Assembly: GCF_006385705.1 (NCBI RefSeq)
Contig: NZ_VFRQ01000003.1
Coordinates: forward strand, 62,001 to 126,000
Length of the DNA stretch: 64,000 nucleotides
DNA from: Pontibacter mangrovi
Lineage (GTDB): Bacteria; Bacteroidota; Bacteroidia; Cytophagales; Hymenobacteraceae
Direction: 5' to 3'
The first letter of the stretch is position 1. Each line of letters starts with the position of its first letter. Positions 8,056-15,750 of this stretch are shown piece after piece. The notes under the pieces were generated by a model. That model saw only the letters and a program-made list of their open reading frames with translations, was not told the DNA's origin and did not search any database. A program made the position numbers and the translations under genes.

Positions 8056-9177
8056 ATGATCAGACTTAGACATATAGCCGCCGCAGCCATACTTACCTTC
8101 AGCAGTTTTGCCGCACTGGCACAGGGCGAGCGAGACAACTGGTACTTCGGCAAAGGCGCCGGCATTATCTTCTCAGGCGATTCCGCCACAGCCACCAACA
8201 GCAGATTGTTCACCGAGGAAGGCAGCGCCACCATCTCCGACGCGGAAGGAAATTTACTTTTCTACACCAACGGCATCACCGTCTGGAACAAGGAGCACCG
8301 CGTGATGCCCAGCGGCAACGGACTGATGGGCGGAAAGTCCTCCACGCAATCAGCGCTTATACTTCCCAAACCCGGCAGCAGCAACATCTACTACATTTTC
8401 ACCACCGATATACAGGCCCAGTCCGATGGCTTGCGCTATACCGTCGTGGATATGACGAAGCAGGAAGGCAAAGGCGACATCACCTCGCGCAACAACTTCC
8501 TGATCGCGCCGGCTACCGAGAAACTCACGGCTGTGCGCCACAGCAACAATAAAGATTGGTGGGTGATAGCGCACCGCTGGAACAGCAATGGGTACATGGC
8601 TTTCCTTGTGAATGAAGAGGGCGTTGAGACGCGGCCGGTTTTGAGTATGGTAGGCACCGTACACGGAGGCCCCAACCGCAAAGCCATCGGCTACCTCAAT
8701 GCCTCCCCGGACGGCACCAAACTGGCCTCTGCCCTTTGGGATGCAGACAGCAACTTCGAGATACTGGACTTTAACCGCAGCACCGGCAAAGTTTCTAACC
8801 CTGTACTCTTGAAAGGTTTTGAAGAAGCCTATGGCGTGGTTTTCTCTCCGGATGGCAGCAAGCTTTACGGCACGGCCAACGGCATTGGCGGCGGCAAGGC
8901 GCAGATCGTGCAGTTCGACCTGAAAGCGGGCAGTCCGGAGGCCATCGTCAAATCTGCCGTGGTGGTGGGCACTTCCCAAACCCGCCGTATTGGGGCACTG
9001 CAACTGGGGCCGGATGGCAAGATCTACGTAGCGCGTCAGGACAGCTATCACCTGGGCGTCATCAACAACCCGAACGCCAAAGGCAAGGCCGTTCAGTATG
9101 TGGATGATGGCTTTCACCTGGGCAAGCAGAAAAGCGACCTGGGCTTGCCAAACTTCGCTCAGGGCATCAGCAAGTAA
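8056..9177 (+). CDS. secreted beta-propeller-like protein, function unknown
   Basis: 373 residues from the ATG at 8056, which places a signal peptide at the N-terminus (IRLRHIAAAAILTFSSFAALAQ). The opening NWYFGKGAGIIFSG and SATISDAEGNLLFYTNG resemble the N-terminal part of many Bacteroidota surface proteins. Repeated blade-like units follow (SPDGTKLASALWDADSNFEILDF, split here by context; SPDGSKLYGTANG; GPDGKIYVARQD). No T9SS sorting domain is visible at the C-terminus (ends LPNFAQGISK), so it may be periplasmic. The gene and meaB lie between two direct copies of a 400-bp repeat. Confidence 0.8.
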   Translation: MIRLRHIAAAAILTFSSFAALAQGERDNWYFGKGAGIIFSGDSATATNSRLFTEEGSATISDAEGNLLFYTNGITVWNKEHRVMPSGNGLMGGKSSTQSALILPKPGSSNIYYIFTTDIQAQSDGLRYTVVDMTKQEGKGDITSRNNFLIAPATEKLTAVRHSNNKDWWVIAHRWNSNGYMAFLVNEEGVETRPVLSMVGTVHGGPNRKAIGYLNASPDGTKLASALWDADSNFEILDFNRSTGKVSNPVLLKGFEEAYGVVFSPDGSKLYGTANGIGGGKAQIVQFDLKAGSPEAIVKSAVVVGTSQTRRIGALQLGPDGKIYVARQDSYHLGVINNPNAKGKAVQYVDDGFHLGKQKSDLGLPNFAQGISK

Positions 9178-9196
9178 AGTATAAAGTATGACTCCA

Positions 9197-9235
9197 TAAA
9201 AGGCTGGCTTCCGTTCTGGGGCCAGCCTTTTCTTT
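9197..9235 (+). terminator. terminator
   Basis: The stem AAAAGGCTGGC...GCCAGCCTTTT is followed by CTTTT, just after the beta-propeller gene and before meaB. Confidence 0.85.
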
Positions 9236-9264
9236 TATACTTTGCGGGATGATTTATACTTTGG

Positions 9265-10314
9265 ATGGCACAGCAACCTATAAATCTTATTTTTGTAAAA
9301 GAGTATGATTTGCTAACACCAAACCCTTACCCCTTGGCCAAACGATTCAGCCCCGAAAAGTATGTAGAAGGCATTTTAGCCGGCGACCGCGTGATGTTGA
9401 GCCGCGCCATAACGCTGGTGGAAAGCCGCCTGGCTTCTGACCAGGAGCTGGCGCAGGAGGTGGTGAACCGGGTGCTGCCGCATGCGGGCAAGTCGGTGCG
9501 CATTGGTATAACCGGTGTGCCGGGCGTAGGTAAAAGTACCTTTATTGAAGCTTTTGGCAATTACCTGATAAAGGAGCAGGGAAAGAAGCTTGCCGTGCTG
9601 GCCATAGACCCTACCAGCCAACGCTCCGGCGGCAGCATCCTTGGCGACAAAACCCGCATGGATTCCCTTTCCACCAATCCGCAGGCCTTTATCCGTCCTT
9701 CTCCGGCAGGCAAGTCGCTGGGGGGCGTGAGCCGCAGCACCCGCGAGAGCATTATACTTTGCGAGGCCGCCGGTTTCGACACCATTTTTGTGGAGACCGT
9801 GGGCGTGGGGCAGTCCGAGACGGCCGTACATGCTATGGTAGATTTTTTTCTGTTGCTGATGCTGGCGGGCGCCGGCGACGAATTGCAGGGCATTAAACGC
9901 GGCATCATGGAAATGGCCGATGCCATTGCCATCACCAAGGCCGATGGCGAGAACGTGGGCAAGGCCAAGGCCGCGCGTGCCGAGTATCAAAGCGCCTTGC
10001 ACCTGTACCCGCTGGCCGCTTCGGGCTGGATGCCCCAGGTCAGCACCTGTTCCGCCCTCCAAAACACCGGCCTCGACACCATATGGCAAACTATAGCTGA
10101 TTACCTGGAGCTTACAAAAGGCAACGGCTACTTTAAGAAGAAACGCCACAACCAGAACCTGCAGTGGATGTATGAGGCCATCCGCCAGGGTTTGGAGGAT
10201 AACTTTTATGCCCACGAGCAGGTGAAGGTGCAGCTGCCAGGTATAGCTGAGCAGGTGAAAGAAGGTAAAAAGTCTGCTTTTGCGGCGGCGGCGGAGTTGT
10301 TGCGGTTGGTGTAG
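9265..10314 (+). CDS. meaB: methylmalonyl-CoA mutase-associated GTPase MeaB
   Basis: 349 residues. This G3E-type GTPase gates cobalamin loading and protects methylmalonyl-CoA mutase. The Walker A motif GVPGVGKST begins at about residue 84. The MeaB signature DPTSQRSGGSILGDKTRM follows, then RPSPAGKSLGGVSR, ETVGVGQSE (switch region) and the TKAD base-specificity motif. Older annotations call this family ArgK. It is 4.9 kb downstream of its client mutB on the same strand, with unrelated genes between. Two TATACTT heptamers lie just upstream (9235-9261). Confidence 0.96.
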   Translation: MAQQPINLIFVKEYDLLTPNPYPLAKRFSPEKYVEGILAGDRVMLSRAITLVESRLASDQELAQEVVNRVLPHAGKSVRIGITGVPGVGKSTFIEAFGNYLIKEQGKKLAVLAIDPTSQRSGGSILGDKTRMDSLSTNPQAFIRPSPAGKSLGGVSRSTRESIILCEAAGFDTIFVETVGVGQSETAVHAMVDFFLLLMLAGAGDELQGIKRGIMEMADAIAITKADGENVGKAKAARAEYQSALHLYPLAASGWMPQVSTCSALQNTGLDTIWQTIADYLELTKGNGYFKKKRHNQNLQWMYEAIRQGLEDNFYAHEQVKVQLPGIAEQVKEGKKSAFAAAAELLRLV

Positions 10315-10319
10315 TATCG

Positions 10320-10710
10320 GTTCTCCCCTGCTCCTCCCCCGAAACAAGCTCATGATCCAAGCCTTGGCTAAAGCGGGAAGTTATCAGCAGGTGTAAACCC
10401 ACCCCTTGCCCCTCCCGAGAGGGGAATTATACTTGTTCCATAGCCGAGGCAGCAGCTATCGAACCTGATCCCAGTCCTTGGGTTGAGCGCCTTGTGAGAT
10501 CCGGTGCCCGCTAAGGGCAGCCGCAGCGCAGCGGAGGCAGGAGGGAACACAGCGCGATGCCCGAGGACGAGGCCTCCCGGCCTAGGAGGGCACTAAAGCT
10601 AGAGATGCAACTATAGGCATGTAAGACTGGAGGATGAACAGCAGCTAGAGAATATAGCTTTGTTACAATTGTGGAAGATAGTAGTTAAAAGCACAAGCGG
10701 ACGCTTGCGC
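10320..10710 (+). repeat. ~400-bp dispersed repeat, copy 2
   Basis: It is in the same orientation as 7545-7950. The central variable part differs in sequence from copy 1 but keeps pairing: GTCCTTGGG 10474-10482 with CCCGAGGAC 10560-10568 (one wobble pair), GCGC 10487-10490 with 10552-10555, and TGTG 10493-10496 with CACA 10548-10551. The 3' end GCACAAGCGGACGCTTGCGC (10691-10710) is identical to copy 1. A TATACTT heptamer is inserted at ~10428. Confidence 0.85.
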
Positions 10711-10763
10711 TATAAAAGGTTTAGAGAGCTTCGCCATAGTATATAATATGGATTTTCAAGCCA

Positions 10764-10804
10764 GTTGAGTTACCCTGTCCCGAAGCATTTCGGTGAAACT
10801 CAAC
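10764..10804. repeat. stem-loop GTTGAGTT...AACTCAAC with inner CCGAA/TTCGG
   Basis: An 8-bp outer stem encloses an inner hairpin CCGAAGCATTTCGG. It lies between meaB and the convergent folB operon and could stop transcription from the folB side, but it has no adjacent T-run on either strand. Confidence 0.5.
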
Positions 10805-10927
10805 ATCATAAAAGGACACAAGTATAAATACTTGCGCCAGAAGAGGGTTATAAAGTATAAACTCCTGCTAAAACAAAAACAGCCAGCCCATCTCTGAACC
10901 AGCTGCTTTCTATCAATAAGTAATTCT

Positions 10928-11284
10928 TTATCGCGCTTCCTCCAGGCTAACCTTTGCCCATTTGCAGATGCCGCCGAGCGGTGGGTTAAACTTGTACACG
11001 TTCACCTTCACCGAAGAGACAAACGGGAACTGTACGTATACTTTGTCGATGATACGGTGACCGAGGTGCTCCAGCAAGCGCGCGGGGATTTTCATCTCTT
11101 CCAGTACCAGCGCATATAGTGCCTCATAATTCACCGTCTCGTCCAGGTTATCGGATTCGGCGGCGCGGCGCAGGTCGGTGTTGATGATCAGGTCTATGCC
11201 ATACTTGTTGCCGATCCGCTGCTCCTCATCATAAAACCCGTGGAAGGCAAAGAACTCCATGCCCTCCAGTGCAATCTGCCCCAT
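10928..11284 (-). CDS. folB: dihydroneopterin aldolase
   Basis: 118 residues, the usual size. It cleaves 7,8-dihydroneopterin to 6-hydroxymethyl-7,8-dihydropterin and glycolaldehyde in folate synthesis. The N-terminus IALEGMEFFAFHGFYDEEQRIG carries the family FHGxxxxE motif. TVNYEALY, LLEHLGHRI and the basic KVNVYKFNPP strand follow. It is the last gene of a minus-strand set WD40-DivIVA-folB with gaps of 3 and 7 bp. FolE for the same pathway is at 30.5 kb. Confidence 0.92.
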   Translation of the reverse strand: MGQIALEGMEFFAFHGFYDEEQRIGNKYGIDLIINTDLRRAAESDNLDETVNYEALYALVLEEMKIPARLLEHLGHRIIDKVYVQFPFVSSVKVNVYKFNPPLGGICKWAKVSLEEAR

Positions 11285-11291
11285 CTGCTGC

Positions 11292-12266
11292 TTAGCCTAT
11301 CTCGTCGAAGAAAGAGCCGCCTGTTTTAGGCTTCACTGTAGCGCCATTCGTAACGAACGAGTTGCGCGATGGCTCCGTTAGCGGCGGCTGTATCTCGGGC
11401 TGGTCTGGCTGCACGGGCTGTATCTCCGGCACGGGCTGCTCAATGTCCGGGGCAGGCACGCGGCCAGGGTAGTCCGGCTCCGGCTGCTCTATTTCCGGCG
11501 ATGGCACATTTGGCACCATTGGGTCGGGCGTACTTGGCACCTCCGGCTGTGGCTGCGTAACGTCCGGAGCCGGATCGCCGATGGCGTTGCTTGCTGTAAG
11601 AGCCACCGGTGCGTTTTCTGCTGTCGATTCCGGCAGTTGGTATGTGTTATTGTTTGATGTCTTGTCCATATCTTTCAAATTTTTCAGCAACTCCGAAGAA
11701 CTTACCTCGGTGTTGGCTGCTTTCGAAAGAATACTGTGTGTACCGGCTTTAGGTTTTGCTTTGGCCTTGTCGGCGTTCTCCAGCGTTTCGCTGGCCAGGT
11801 TGCGCAGGTCGCGTACCAGGTGGTCCATATAGTTCTCCATCTGGCGGCACTCCTGGTCCAGCGACTTCACGTGCTGCTGCATCTCGGCAATTACGCGCTC
11901 CGACTGGCGCTGCGCCTCCTCCAGCATCTGGCGGGCCTCGTTGCGGGCACGGCTCATAATTTCATCCGCCTTCAGCCCCGACTCGCGTGCCTGCAGCTCT
12001 GCCGATTTCTTGGCCTGCTCTAGTATACTGTTACCAGTGTCTTCAGCTGTTTTCAGGGTTTTGTAAAGCGATGACTCCACCTCGCGCAGCTTCTGGGTCT
12101 CGCGGTGCGCGGCGTCCAGCTTCATGCGCAGGTCTTTGTTTTCATCCTGCAGCTTCTCCCACTGCTGCGAGAGCGTCAGCAAAAACGCATTTACCTCATC
12201 CTTGTCTAGTCCTCTAAATGCCTTTTCAAACGTTTTTTGCCTGATCTCTAACGGTGTAATCTTCAT
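11292..12266 (-). CDS. DivIVA-domain protein with Pro/Glu-rich C-terminus
   Basis: 324 residues. Residues 1-60 match the DivIVA N-terminal lipid-binding and coiled-coil start (MKITPLEIRQKTFEKAFRGLDKDEVNAFL). A long coiled coil runs to about residue 165. A low-complexity tail then contains repeated P-x-P-x-I-E-Q-P and PEIQP units (~225-300), ending GGSFFDEIG. DivIVA proteins mark negatively curved membrane and scaffold pole or septum proteins; the role in this group is not established. The tail may be an extended spacer. It sits between a WD40 protein and folB in one transcription unit. Confidence 0.85.
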   Translation of the reverse strand: MKITPLEIRQKTFEKAFRGLDKDEVNAFLLTLSQQWEKLQDENKDLRMKLDAAHRETQKLREVESSLYKTLKTAEDTGNSILEQAKKSAELQARESGLKADEIMSRARNEARQMLEEAQRQSERVIAEMQQHVKSLDQECRQMENYMDHLVRDLRNLASETLENADKAKAKPKAGTHSILSKAANTEVSSSELLKNLKDMDKTSNNNTYQLPESTAENAPVALTASNAIGDPAPDVTQPQPEVPSTPDPMVPNVPSPEIEQPEPDYPGRVPAPDIEQPVPEIQPVQPDQPEIQPPLTEPSRNSFVTNGATVKPKTGGSFFDEIG

Positions 12267-12269
12267 AAC

Positions 12270-13190
12270 TCAAAAATTTATATCCCAAACCGAAATGGTG
12301 CGGTCATCGCTACACGAAACTAACTGATTCTGGTGAGCCGACCAAAATAATTTATTTACCGAGGTGCCGTGGCTCGCATGTCGCACTTTATCAATCACTT
12401 TCAGCAACTTAAAGGTCTGCGCGTCCCACAGCTTTATGGATTTATCCATGCTGCAGGTGGCAAAGTGCTTGCCGCCGGGGCTGTAGGCAATATGGTTGAT
12501 GGTGTACATGTGCGCGATCAGGTATCCCTGATGGGTATAATTTTGCCCCACCTCCCACACCCGCAGGTGCGCATCGCGGCCGCCGGTCAAAAGCAGCTTG
12601 CCGTCCGGCGAGTAGGCCACCGTAAACACAGAATTGGTATGCGATGCCAGCTCATACTTCAGCTCCATACTTAGTACATCGAAGATCTGCACGCTATGGT
12701 CGCTGTAGCCCACAGCCAACTCGCTAGTATACTTGTTGTAGGCCAGGCTGCGCGCGCTTTTCTCTGTTTTCCGGATGATGGTCTGCAGCTCGAAAGTTTC
12801 GCCATCCAGCACGGCCACGCCGCCGTTGCCCAGCGCCACATATACTTTGCCAGCCTCTGGAGTATAAAGTATATCAAAAATGGCCACCTTGGGCAGCGGC
12901 ACCGACTTCAGTATTTTTTTACTTTCCAGGTCGATCACCTGCACGCCTTCGTTGTTCTGCCCGATGAGCAGCAGGTTGCGCTCCGGCAAGTGGCACAGCG
13001 CATAAACCGAACCGTTTACCCGTGCCACCAGCTCACCGGTCTCAGGCTCCAGCAGGTTCCAGGCCACCACCATGCCATCGCCGGCTGCCGAAAAAAAAAG
13101 ATGCTCCTTCCCTGCCGGCTCCAGCGTATACACACTGTCGCGGTGGCCTGTAAGCGTTGCCAGTTTCTCTACGTGTACCTTGCTTGCCAT
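12270..13190 (-). CDS. WD40-repeat protein
   Basis: 306 residues, with no signal peptide, so probably cytoplasmic. Typical repeats end in W-D or equivalent: TLTGHRDSVYTLEP at the start, HTNSVFTVAYSPDGKLLLTG then DAHLRVWEV, MYTINHIAYSPGGKHFATCS then KSIKLWD, and finally SCSDDRTISVWDI. About seven blades, enough for one propeller. It probably acts as a protein-interaction platform; the partner is unknown, although the DivIVA protein encoded 3 bp downstream is an obvious candidate. Confidence 0.88.
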   Translation of the reverse strand: MASKVHVEKLATLTGHRDSVYTLEPAGKEHLFFSAAGDGMVVAWNLLEPETGELVARVNGSVYALCHLPERNLLLIGQNNEGVQVIDLESKKILKSVPLPKVAIFDILYTPEAGKVYVALGNGGVAVLDGETFELQTIIRKTEKSARSLAYNKYTSELAVGYSDHSVQIFDVLSMELKYELASHTNSVFTVAYSPDGKLLLTGGRDAHLRVWEVGQNYTHQGYLIAHMYTINHIAYSPGGKHFATCSMDKSIKLWDAQTFKLLKVIDKVRHASHGTSVNKLFWSAHQNQLVSCSDDRTISVWDINF

Positions 13191-13293
13191 GCTGCCTGTT
13201 TAGCTGTTGTGTTAATTTTAGCCTAAATTTACAACATTTACAGCGAAACCGCCGTGCCATATTTTAAAACGCTGTATCAACCTATTATTGTTT

Positions 13294-13944
13294 ATGCCGC
13301 TACTGCAGATTACAGAACCTGACGAGCACACACGCTTGGGCCTTTGGCAGCTGACGGAGCCGATAGAGGAACTGCGCGAGGAACTGCCCGTGCATGTGGC
13401 CGTGCAAGAAGGCCTGGAGAAGGTGCACCCAAAGCGGCAGCGGGAGTGGCTGGCCAGCCGGGTGCTGGTCTATAAAATGCTGGAGGAGTTCACCTCCCTG
13501 CCCATACAGCTCCTGCGCAACCAACTGGGCAAGCCATACTTCCCCGATTCCCGCTTTCATGTGTCCATATCGCACTCGCCGCAACTGGCGGCCGTTATAC
13601 TTTCGGATAAGTATGAGGTTGGCATAGATATTGAACCTATATCCGCGAAAGCGCTGCGGGTACAGGACAAATTTTTGACCGATGGCGAGAAGAGCCATAC
13701 ATTGGCAAACGAGCAAAGCACTTGCCTGTACTGGAGCGCGAAGGAAACATTGTACAAACTATACAGCCGTAAACAGCTGATATTTAAGGAAAACTTGGAA
13801 ATAAAGCCCACCAGCAGCCCTAACATTCTGCAAGGCCGGGTGAATACTGAAAATTTTTCTAAATTGTACCGTATTTATTTCGAAGTGCTGCACGGGCACG
13901 TGCTCACCTACTGCATAGACAAGCAACCTGATCCACATAACTAA
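13294..13944 (+). CDS. 4'-phosphopantetheinyl transferase superfamily protein
   Basis: 216 residues from the ATG at 13294 (an in-frame TTG lies 6 bp earlier). It transfers the phosphopantetheine arm from CoA to carrier proteins. The Mg-binding VGIDIEP motif (~110) and the WSAKETLYKLY motif (~150) are both intact, as is HVSISHSP, the CoA-binding stretch. Length fits the Sfp-like class rather than the short AcpS class. It is divergent from the WD40 operon and followed 11 bp later by a thioredoxin-fold gene. Confidence 0.88.
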   Translation: MPLLQITEPDEHTRLGLWQLTEPIEELREELPVHVAVQEGLEKVHPKRQREWLASRVLVYKMLEEFTSLPIQLLRNQLGKPYFPDSRFHVSISHSPQLAAVILSDKYEVGIDIEPISAKALRVQDKFLTDGEKSHTLANEQSTCLYWSAKETLYKLYSRKQLIFKENLEIKPTSSPNILQGRVNTENFSKLYRIYFEVLHGHVLTYCIDKQPDPHN

Positions 13945-13955
13945 ACACCACAGAC

Positions 13956-14537
13956 ATGAAACAGTTATTCTCCCTGATCTTGGCCACCCTGCTCACCATC
14001 AGCGCCTTTGCCCAGTCTGGCGGCTACCAGGTGGGCGATAAAGTGGCGGACTTCTCCTTGCAAAGCACCGATGGCAGCAGCGTGTCGTTGAGCAACTTTG
14101 CCAGCGCCAAAACCGTGGTGCTGGTGTTTACCAACAACCAGTGCCCTTACGCCAAGCTTTACGAAAACCGCCTGGTAACGCTGGCCAGCAGCTACGGAGC
14201 AAAGGGCGTGCAGTTTGTGTTTATCAACCCTGGCGCCGCCGACCCCGGCGAAACGCTGCAGGACATGGCCAGCCGCAAATACCGCCCTTACCTGGCTGAT
14301 GAAACCCAGGAAGTGAGCCGCCAGTTTGGCGCCACCAAAACCCCCGAGGTATTTGTGCTGCACAACGATGGCGGTGAGTTTACGCTAAAGTATAAAGGCG
14401 CCATAGACGATAACCCGCAACTGGAAAGCGGCGTGAAAAACTTTTACCTGAAATCAGTGATCGACGAGCTGCTTGCCAACCGTCCCGTTTCTGCCGGCGA
14501 CAAGCGTGCTACTGGCTGTTTGATCAAGAAATACTAA
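13956..14537 (+). CDS. secreted thioredoxin-fold (AhpC/TSA-like) protein
   Basis: 193 residues. The signal peptide KQLFSLILATLLTISAFAQ predicts export to the periplasm. The redoxin fold includes VGDKVADFSLQSTDGSSVSL and TNNQCPYAKLYE, with a peroxidatic-type Cys at ~65. A second Cys is near the C-terminus (RATGCLIKKY), possibly a resolving Cys. It could be a peroxiredoxin-like or thiol-disulfide protein; the substrate is not evident. Transcription ends at the strong hairpin at 14561-14606. Confidence 0.85.
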   Translation: MKQLFSLILATLLTISAFAQSGGYQVGDKVADFSLQSTDGSSVSLSNFASAKTVVLVFTNNQCPYAKLYENRLVTLASSYGAKGVQFVFINPGAADPGETLQDMASRKYRPYLADETQEVSRQFGATKTPEVFVLHNDGGEFTLKYKGAIDDNPQLESGVKNFYLKSVIDELLANRPVSAGDKRATGCLIKKY

Positions 14538-14560
14538 CCTGTACTTCCTATAAAGTATAA

Positions 14561-14606
14561 AAAAGCCGAAGCCGCTCCTGTAACAAGGAGCGGCTTCGGC
14601 TTTTTT
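14561..14606 (+). terminator. strong intrinsic terminator
   Basis: The 15-bp stem GCCGAAGCCGCTCCT / AGGAGCGGCTTCGGC has a short loop and A-run and T-run flanks. It works in either direction. Confidence 0.93.
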
Positions 14607-14636
14607 ATTGGCTTATACTTAACTCAAGTTGCGATT

Positions 14637-14718
14637 AACCCACTCCTGCCCCTCCGAGGAAGGGAATTACATACTCTTTTGCAAACTTCTCCTCTTGGGA
14701 GGGGCTGGGGGTGGGTTT
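14637..14718. repeat. inverted pair of CCCCTCC-type repeat units
   Basis: The left unit AACCCACTCCTGCCCCTCC (14637-14655) is mirrored by GGGAGGGGCTGGGGGTGGG from 14697. The same words occur in the 5' parts of the 400-bp repeats at 7545 and 10320 (CCCACCCCTGGCCCCTCC and CCCACCCCTTGCCCCTCC). It is therefore a stand-alone member of that REP-like family. Confidence 0.75.
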
Positions 14719-14787
14719 TAGGCTGTTGGCAAGCAGTGGAACCAATCCTTGCGCATTATTCAATCGATATTGGCATTAGTTAGGCAT

Positions 14788-15636
14788 TTAATTTACTGCC
14801 TCATCATCCGTAATGGAGTCCAGCAGCTTGGTTACTTCTGTGGCTTTTTCCAGGTCGTCCATCTTCTCGAACGAGAAGGCTAGGTTGCGCAAGGCCCGCT
14901 TCACGATGTCGAGGTTGTCGCAGGGCTCGTAGAAAATGTCCACCGGGTTTAGGTTCAGCTGCAGAATATAGTTGTCAATGTCGGCTTTGCTGAGAATGAG
15001 GCCTTTGTTGTACACGTTGATATAAAACTGCACCCCATCCATCTTATAGGTAAGTATAAACAGGTTGGGCAGGTTTACGCCATACACCGGCATGCCGAGG
15101 CGCTGCGCCAGTGTCATGTAAATCACGCAGAGCGTCAGCGGGTTGCCGCGTTTGGTCTCCAGCACCAGGTGCAGCATAGAGTTAGCCGGCGAATGGAAGT
15201 TCTTGGTATTGGCCGAAAACCGCTTCTCCCTAAACAGCACGTTGTTCAGCGCCTTTACCTGGTCGTACGGGTGCATCTCGTCCTTCATGTGCGTCCAGGC
15301 ATCAAAGTATAGCTGGTCCACGGTTTTGTTGATGGTGGCAAAATCCACGTCTGGATACAAGTATGAGTTCACCAAGAACATGCCCTCCAGCAAGTTCTCC
15401 GCGCCGCCGGCCTTCCACTCCTGCAGGCGCTTGGTCAGCCCCTCAAACTGCAGGTTGTGTATCAGGTCCTCGATCTTTTTTTGCAGCTCTGTGTTGAGCG
15501 TTTCCTCCCACTCCTCCTCCAGAAAAGGGATAATCCCCTCGCCTAAATAAGCTATCTGCTTCTCTACATACGACGCCACCTCATAATCACTGTCATCCAG
15601 CAACGAGATGAGCGCCTTAATTTCTCCCTTAGTCAC
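14788..15636 (-). CDS. transglutaminase-like superfamily (SirB1/Transglut_core2) protein
   Basis: 282 residues, cytoplasmic. The N-terminal ~70 residues are helical and HEAT-like (IKALISLLDDSDYEVASYVEKQ). The core has LETKRGNPLTLCVIYMTLAQRLGMPVYGVNLPN, where the Cys of NPLTLC corresponds to the papain-like nucleophile position. Known relatives carry C-terminal TPR-like repeats; here only a short helical tail follows. The biochemical activity of this family is unproven. It is downstream of the carboxylase gene on the minus strand, separated by an AT-rich inverted repeat. Confidence 0.82.
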   Translation of the reverse strand: MTKGEIKALISLLDDSDYEVASYVEKQIAYLGEGIIPFLEEEWEETLNTELQKKIEDLIHNLQFEGLTKRLQEWKAGGAENLLEGMFLVNSYLYPDVDFATINKTVDQLYFDAWTHMKDEMHPYDQVKALNNVLFREKRFSANTKNFHSPANSMLHLVLETKRGNPLTLCVIYMTLAQRLGMPVYGVNLPNLFILTYKMDGVQFYINVYNKGLILSKADIDNYILQLNLNPVDIFYEPCDNLDIVKRALRNLAFSFEKMDDLEKATEVTKLLDSITDDEAVN

Positions 15637-15647
15637 TATTCCTTATC

Positions 15648-15730
15648 AATTAGAAATTCAAAATTAGAAATTATGTACCATGCGTTTCAATCCCTCTTAT
15701 AGAGGAAACCTTCATTTCTAATTTCTAATT
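15648..15730. repeat. AT-rich inverted repeat of AATTAGAAATT words
   Basis: AATTAGAAATT occurs at 15648-15658 and 15662-15672. Its reverse complement AATTTCTAATT is at 15720-15730, with an overlapping 10/11 copy at 15713-15723. The unit fills the gap between the carboxylase and transglutaminase-like genes. Confidence 0.75.
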
Positions 15731-15750
15731 CACAATTCGTAATTAAAATC

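Larger units (their letters stand above)
10315..10927. other. 613-bp non-coding region with dispersed repeat and hairpin
   Basis: It contains the second copy of the 400-bp repeat (10320-10710), a stem-loop at 10764-10804, a small palindrome CAAGTAT-AA-ATACTTG near 10819-10834, and a further AAGTATA at ~10855. No gene is supported. Confidence 0.7.

Noticed and set aside
9265..10314. ArgK (arginine transport) annotation
   Set aside because: The SQRSGGSILGDKTRM signature and mutAB in the same window identify it as MeaB; ArgK is a historical name for the family.
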